A stretch of 64,000 nucleotides of DNA from Streptomyces sp. CC0208. Its GTDB lineage: Bacteria; Actinomycetota; Actinomycetes; Streptomycetales; Streptomycetaceae. The position numbers and the translations under genes are program-made. The number at the start of each line of letters is the position of its first letter. Position 1 is the first letter of the stretch. Where the stretch lies: positions 8,308,001-8,372,000 of the forward strand of contig NZ_CP031969.1 in assembly GCF_003443735.1 (NCBI RefSeq). The letters run 5' to 3'. Positions 60,550 to 64,000 of this stretch are shown piece by piece. A model generated the notes under the pieces. It was not told the DNA's origin. It did not search any database and saw only the letters and a list, made by a program, of their open reading frames with translations.

Positions 60550-60927
60550 ATGAGAATCGGTGAACTGTCCCGTCGTACCGGAGTCCCCACCAGGCTGCTG
60601 CGCTACTACGAGGAGCAGGACCTGCTCCACCCCGAGCGGGCCGACAACGGCTACCGCGCCTACGGCGAGGCGGCCGTCCGGGACGTCCAGCAGATCCGCG
60701 GTCTGCTGGACTCCGGCCTGACCACGGAGATGATCCGCACGATCCTGCCGTACCTGTCGGCGCCGGAGGAGATCCTGCTGGCGCCCGAGCACCTGACCCC
60801 GGAGACGGCCGCCCTCCTGGAGGCCCACGTCGACCGCATCCAGGCCCGGATCGACTGCCTGGCCCGCAACCGCGACCGGCTCAGCGCCTACCTGGCGGCG
60901 GTGCGCGAGGAGGCCGGGCGGCCGTAA
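60550..60927 (+). CDS. MerR-family transcriptional regulator
   Basis: This 125-residue regulator has MRIGELSRRTGVPTRLLRYY followed by EEQDLLHPERADNGYRAYGE as the winged HTH (1-70). The dimerisation helix holds LLEAHVDRIQARIDCLARNR. It lacks metal-binding cysteines at the C-terminus, so an organic effector is likely. The ATG at 60550 follows GGGAGCGCGTG. It is divergent from the MFS exporter gene, its probable target. Confidence 0.9.
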   Translation: MRIGELSRRTGVPTRLLRYYEEQDLLHPERADNGYRAYGEAAVRDVQQIRGLLDSGLTTEMIRTILPYLSAPEEILLAPEHLTPETAALLEAHVDRIQARIDCLARNRDRLSAYLAAVREEAGRP

Positions 60928-60968
60928 ACGGCATTGCCGCGGAGACCTCCGGGTGATGGAGTGAGCCC

Positions 60969-61745
60969 ATGGATCATGTCGCGGTACTCGCCCTCTTCGA
61001 CCGGAACATGCGCGAAGGCGCCCAGCCGGACGGTCCCGGTGCCCGTGTCGAGCGGGTCGGCAGGGTGGTCCGCCAGGTCGCCGCCGAGCACGGCTGGAAC
61101 GGTGTCGTCTGGTCCGACCTGGACGAGGCGAGCGCCGACCGGGCGATCGCCGAGCAGATCGCGTACTACACCCGGCTCGGCCGCGAGTTCGAGTGGAAGC
61201 TGTACGGGCACGACCTGCCCGTCGACCTGGGAGAGCGGCTGCGGGCCGCCGGGTTCACCCCGGAGCCCGAGGAGACGCTGATGATCGCCGAGGTCGCCGA
61301 TCTCACCCTGGACGTCGAGCCGCCCGAGGGGATCCGCTTCCTGCCGGTCACCGACCAGGCGGGCGTCGACCTCGTGGCGGACGTGCACGAGAAGGCCTTC
61401 GGCACCGACAGCACCCGGTTGCGGCACCAGTTGCGCGCCCGGCTGCGGGACGATCCCGACACCGTCGTCGCGGTCGTCGCGCTCGCCGGGGACGAGCCGG
61501 TCAGCGCGGCCCGCATGGAGCTCGTGCCCGGCACCCGCTTCGCCGGCCTGTGGGGCGGCGGCACCGTCGAGGGCTGGCGCGGCCGTGGCATCTACCGCGC
61601 CCTGGTCGCCCACCGTGCCCGCTCCGCAGTGGAGCGGGGATACCGCTACCTCCAGGTCGACGCGCTGGCCACGAGCCGCCCCATCCTGGAACGCCTCGGG
61701 TTCGAGCCGCTGTCGATCACACAGCCGCACGTGTACCACCCGTAG
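60969..61745 (+). CDS. GNAT-family N-acetyltransferase
   Basis: This 258-residue protein carries a C-terminal GNAT fold: TVVAVVALAGDEPVSAARME, FAGLWGGGTVEGWRGRGIYR (acetyl-CoA pyrophosphate loop, R/Q-x-x-G-x-G/A as WRGRGIY), ALVAHRARSAVERGYRYLQV and ILERLGFEPL. The N-terminal 120 residues form a partly matching second GNAT-like domain. The substrate is unknown. It starts 41 bases after the MerR gene; GGAGTGAG precedes the ATG. Confidence 0.87.
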   Translation: MDHVAVLALFDRNMREGAQPDGPGARVERVGRVVRQVAAEHGWNGVVWSDLDEASADRAIAEQIAYYTRLGREFEWKLYGHDLPVDLGERLRAAGFTPEPEETLMIAEVADLTLDVEPPEGIRFLPVTDQAGVDLVADVHEKAFGTDSTRLRHQLRARLRDDPDTVVAVVALAGDEPVSAARMELVPGTRFAGLWGGGTVEGWRGRGIYRALVAHRARSAVERGYRYLQVDALATSRPILERLGFEPLSITQPHVYHP

Positions 61746-61762
61746 CGTCCAGTGGGCGCGGA

Positions 61763-61790
61763 TGTCACATCCGGGCCCGCCCGGTCCGTC
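61763..61790 (+). promoter_or_regulatory. ECF41-type promoter (TGTCACA-N17-CGTC)
   Basis: TGTCACA at 61763-61769 and CGTC at 61787-61790 agree with the published consensus for ECF41 sigma factors (TGTCACA, about 16 bases, CGTC). The start codon at 61799 is 8 bases after CGTC, implying a leaderless transcript. The downstream epimerase is one of the enzyme classes (carboxymuconolactone decarboxylase, oxidoreductase, epimerase) that ECF41 factors control. Confidence 0.68.
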
Positions 61791-61798
61791 GCACCGGT

Positions 61799-62722
61799 AT
61801 GACGACGAACCAGCACCAGAACATCCTCCTCGCAGGCGCGAGCGGCGTCCTCGGCCGCCACATCGCCAGGGCCCTGACCGACGCCGGTCACAAGGTCACC
61901 GGACTGGGCCGGGGCGAGGGCAACGGCGTGCGCGCCGATCTCATGGACCGCGACGCCCTGCTGCGGGCCGTGGACGGCGAGCATTTCGACACGGTCGTCC
62001 ACGCGGCGACCGCCCTGCGCAAGCCGCCCGTGCGCCACCGCGACATGTACGCCACCGACGCCCTGCGCACCGAGGGCACCGCCCATCTGATCGAGGCGGC
62101 CCGGGCCACCGGAGCACGCCGTTTCGTCACCGAGTCGATGGTCTTCGGATACGGCTACGGCGACTTCGGCGACCAACCGATCACCGAGGACGACGAGTTC
62201 GGCCCGCGCGGCACCGACCCGGAACTGGAGCGGCATCTCGCCGGCATGCGGGTCAAGGAGCAACTCACTTTCGGTGCGCCAGGGTTGGAGGGTGTCGCGC
62301 TCCGGTTCGGCCTCTTCTACGGCCCCGGCGGCACCGACGCCCTGCTGCCTCTGCTGCGCAAGCGGCAGCTGCCCGCTCCCGCGGACCACGGCCGGGCCCT
62401 GCCCTGGGTGGAACTCACCGACGCGGCCCGCGCGGTGGCCGCCGCGGTCGAACACGGGCGCGCCGGGCAGGCGTACAACATCGCGGACCGCACCCCGATG
62501 GGCTTCCGTGCCCATCTGCTGTGCGTGGCCGCGGAGTTCGGGCTGCCGAAGCCGATGTCCGTGCCCCTGTGGCTGACCAGGCCGATGGGGTACGCGCACA
62601 CGATGTTCTCGTCGAGCATGCGGGTGTCGGCGCGGAAGGCCGAGCGGGAACTGGGCTGGACGCCCGTGTACCCCTCCGGCCGTGCGGGCCTGGCCGCGCT
62701 GCGGGCCGCGACGACCCGGTGA
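61799..62722 (+). CDS. NAD-dependent epimerase/dehydratase family protein
   Basis: This 307-residue extended SDR has NILLAGASGVLGRHIARALT (GxxGxxG), VVHAATALRKPPVRHRDMYA, the region FVTESMVFGYGYGDFGDQPI and ALRFGLFYGPGGTDALLPLL. It lacks a clear YxxxK at the usual place (GYGYGDFGDQ), so it may be an atypical or non-sugar epimerase. It is preceded by an ECF41-type promoter. The sigma-factor gene itself is not in the window. Confidence 0.88.
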   Translation: MTTNQHQNILLAGASGVLGRHIARALTDAGHKVTGLGRGEGNGVRADLMDRDALLRAVDGEHFDTVVHAATALRKPPVRHRDMYATDALRTEGTAHLIEAARATGARRFVTESMVFGYGYGDFGDQPITEDDEFGPRGTDPELERHLAGMRVKEQLTFGAPGLEGVALRFGLFYGPGGTDALLPLLRKRQLPAPADHGRALPWVELTDAARAVAAAVEHGRAGQAYNIADRTPMGFRAHLLCVAAEFGLPKPMSVPLWLTRPMGYAHTMFSSSMRVSARKAERELGWTPVYPSGRAGLAALRAATTR

Positions 62723-63619
62723 TCACAGGTCGAGCTGGTACTCCAGGGCCTTGTGCGTCGGCACGTATCCGAGGGAGTCGTTGACGGCGAGCATCGGCTT
62801 GTTGCTGTCCGCGGTGTCGGTGCGGAGCCCGGCCAGTCCCGGGTGCCGTTCGAGGGCGTGGCTGATGGCCGCGGCCTTCATCCAGCGGGCGAGGCCATGC
62901 CCACGGTGTCCGGGGAGCACGGCCGTGCCGTAGTGCCGGCCGTCGCCCGACCCGTCGCCCGGCACGACCAGTTCGGAGAAGCCGACCACGCTGCCGTCCG
63001 CCTCGTCCAGCACGGCGACGGTGTGCAGCAGCTCACCGCGCCGCGCCACGGCCTCCGCCGCCGCGACCACCCGCTCAACGTCCCAGACGACCCTGCCGAA
63101 GTCCGTGCCCTCCATCGGCATGTCGTCCATCGCCCGCCGCGAGTGGGCGAACGACTGCGCCAGCGCGTCGGGCACCGTGCCCTCCCACTGGGTCAACCGG
63201 TAGCCGGGACGGGGCAGTTCGAGGAGTGTGTCGATCGCGGACCGATCGACGTCGGCCAGCGGGAGCCGGGTGTACGTGAGCGCCAGGACCTGCCTGAAGC
63301 CCCGTGCGGCCAGGAACAGATCGGCGGGGGAGCCCTGTTCCGCCTGGGCGATCACGGACCGCCGCCGTTCCACCCTCGCGGCGTCCACGGCGGCCTCCAG
63401 AAGCCGGGTTCCGACGCCCTGCCGCCGCTCGGTGCCGTGCACCGCGAGTCGCAGTTCGGCGAGGTGCTCCTGCCCCGCCCTCGTGAACAGCCGCAGGAAG
63501 GCGGACCCGAGCGGGACACCGTCGTCGCCGGAGGCCAGCCAGGCCAGACGGCGGCTGGAGGCGGCAGGCCGGGGATCGGCGAGGGGGGTGATGTCGAAGG
63601 ACAAGTGCGTCTCCGTCAC
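62723..63619 (-). CDS. Tandem-domain GNAT-family N-acetyltransferase
   Basis: This protein of about 298 residues has two GNAT domains. The first contains ELRLAVHGTERRQGVGTRLL and AARGFRQVLALTY. The second has TVAVLDEADGSVVGFSELVV, YGTAVLPGHRGHGLARWMKA and NKPMLAVNDSLGYVPTHKAL. Both keep an R/Q-x-x-G-x-G/A acetyl-CoA loop. Such tandem proteins resemble mycothiol synthase and other antibiotic- or metabolite-acetylating enzymes. The start is uncertain: GTG complementary to 63617-63619 (VTETHLSFDITPL) was preferred over a TTG at 63673. Its end abuts the convergent epimerase gene with no gap. Confidence 0.85.
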   Translation of the reverse strand: MTETHLSFDITPLADPRPAASSRRLAWLASGDDGVPLGSAFLRLFTRAGQEHLAELRLAVHGTERRQGVGTRLLEAAVDAARVERRRSVIAQAEQGSPADLFLAARGFRQVLALTYTRLPLADVDRSAIDTLLELPRPGYRLTQWEGTVPDALAQSFAHSRRAMDDMPMEGTDFGRVVWDVERVVAAAEAVARRGELLHTVAVLDEADGSVVGFSELVVPGDGSGDGRHYGTAVLPGHRGHGLARWMKAAAISHALERHPGLAGLRTDTADSNKPMLAVNDSLGYVPTHKALEYQLDL

Positions 63620-63902
63620 GGAGGGAGGGGCGGCGGGCGCGTGAAGCCTGCCGTCGGGCCCCGGCGTCCGCAACGGGATTTACCACCACGGGACCTCGGT
63701 GCGCCGCACTCCTGCGGCCAGGGCGGCGCGCAGGCTGTGTCCCAACCGTCGGTCAACACCGGGTCAATCCTCGTCGCGCGGACCTGATCGGTTCTGTTCA
63801 GCCATCTGTATGTCATGTACCGTTCAAAAACATCGCGTTATCTATGCGCGTAGTTCCCGTCCCCGCATCACCCTTCCCCAACTCCTCACGGAGGTATGCC
63901 GG

Positions 63903-64000
63903 ATGCTCGGGCTCGCCCTTCCCCGTCACAGACTCGGCGCCGTCCTCGCCGGATTCGGTCTCGTCGCCGCAGGCGTCGTCATGCAGGCCACCGCCACCCC
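63903..64000 (+). CDS. Start of a secreted protein (partial, cut by right edge)
   Basis: Thirty-two residues are visible: PRHRLGAVLAGFGLVAAGVV with an ATATP-like cleavage region is a Sec signal peptide. GGAGG at 63891-63895 stands 8 bases before the ATG at 63903. The mature protein lies outside the window. The AT-richer stretch 63800-63850 upstream (TGTACCGTTCAAAAACATC) is the likely promoter; no other gene is seen in 63674-63902. Confidence 0.7.
   Translation, partial: MLGLALPRHRLGAVLAGFGLVAAGVVMQATAT

Noticed and set aside
61193..61798. Longer version of the epimerase gene starting inside the GNAT gene
   Set aside because: The upstream codons are an Arg-rich shadow of the GNAT frame, and the NAD-binding motif begins right after the ATG at 61799, which has its own promoter.

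Overview
The window is chromosomal DNA of a high-GC actinomycete, almost certainly a Streptomyces. The support is third-position GC bias, many GTG starts, TTA codons restricted to two regulatory genes, an SsgA-like protein, a DUF397 protein, a large LuxR-type ATPase regulator, an Nsd-like TPR regulator and several apparently leaderless genes. I see no rRNA, tRNA, CRISPR array, phage or PKS/NRPS genes. All family assignments are by eye, without database searches.

Bases 1-7.9 kb look like the decaying edge of a hypoxia/dormancy island. Intact genes are a pyridoxamine-oxidase-fold protein cut by the left edge, pyruvate phosphate dikinase, a two-GAF DosS-like histidine kinase and a DUF4389 membrane protein. 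Between and after them lie an IS3-type orfA remnant and broken pieces of a universal stress protein, a zinc alcohol dehydrogenase and a P-type ATPase. Dyads of the form GGGCC-N-GGCCC precede two of the intact genes.

Bases 7.9-14.6 kb are a scrambled oxidoreductase/regulator zone. A quinone-oxidoreductase-like enzyme, a TetR regulator, an alpha/beta hydrolase, an HxlR regulator and an SDR are intact. They are interleaved with wrecked copies of an SDR, two TetR genes and an HxlR gene. Two families of shared operator-like sequence link them.

Bases 14.6-24.5 kb hold single genes: lipoamide dehydrogenase, an MpaB-type oxygenase, a Ser/Thr kinase with C-terminal TPRs, an FAD oxidoreductase, a divergent SDR/XRE-regulator pair and a Tat-exported serine hydrolase.

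Bases 24.6-41.3 kb are rich in acyl-CoA chemistry. They carry a nitronate-monooxygenase-like protein with an acyl-CoA synthetase, a secreted penicillin acylase, another acyl-CoA ligase, PaaK, a hydrolase, and a membrane sulfatase. They end with a divergent FadD19-like ligase facing an operon of enoyl-CoA hydratase, fused double-DUF35 protein and two thiolase-fold proteins without the usual catalytic cysteine. The last set resembles the mycobacterial fadD19/echA19/Rv3521-ltp4-ltp3 group and may be a retro-aldolase-type side-chain shortening system. The same TCTGAC-type operator precedes both the first and last of these transcription units.

Bases 41.4-58.4 kb are regulatory, envelope and developmental genes: DUF397, tandem USP, CGNR zinc finger, LAL-type regulator, amidase, phosphotransferase (TTA), Nsd-like regulator, PAS-PP2C phosphatase (TTA), SsgA-like protein, bacterial eRF1-like protein, secreted peptidase and a methyltransferase. 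Bases 58.4-64 kb contain a PLP-enzyme fragment, a nucleoside deaminase lacking its HxE motif, an MFS exporter with divergent MerR regulator, two GNAT proteins, an epimerase behind an ECF41-type promoter and the start of a secreted protein.
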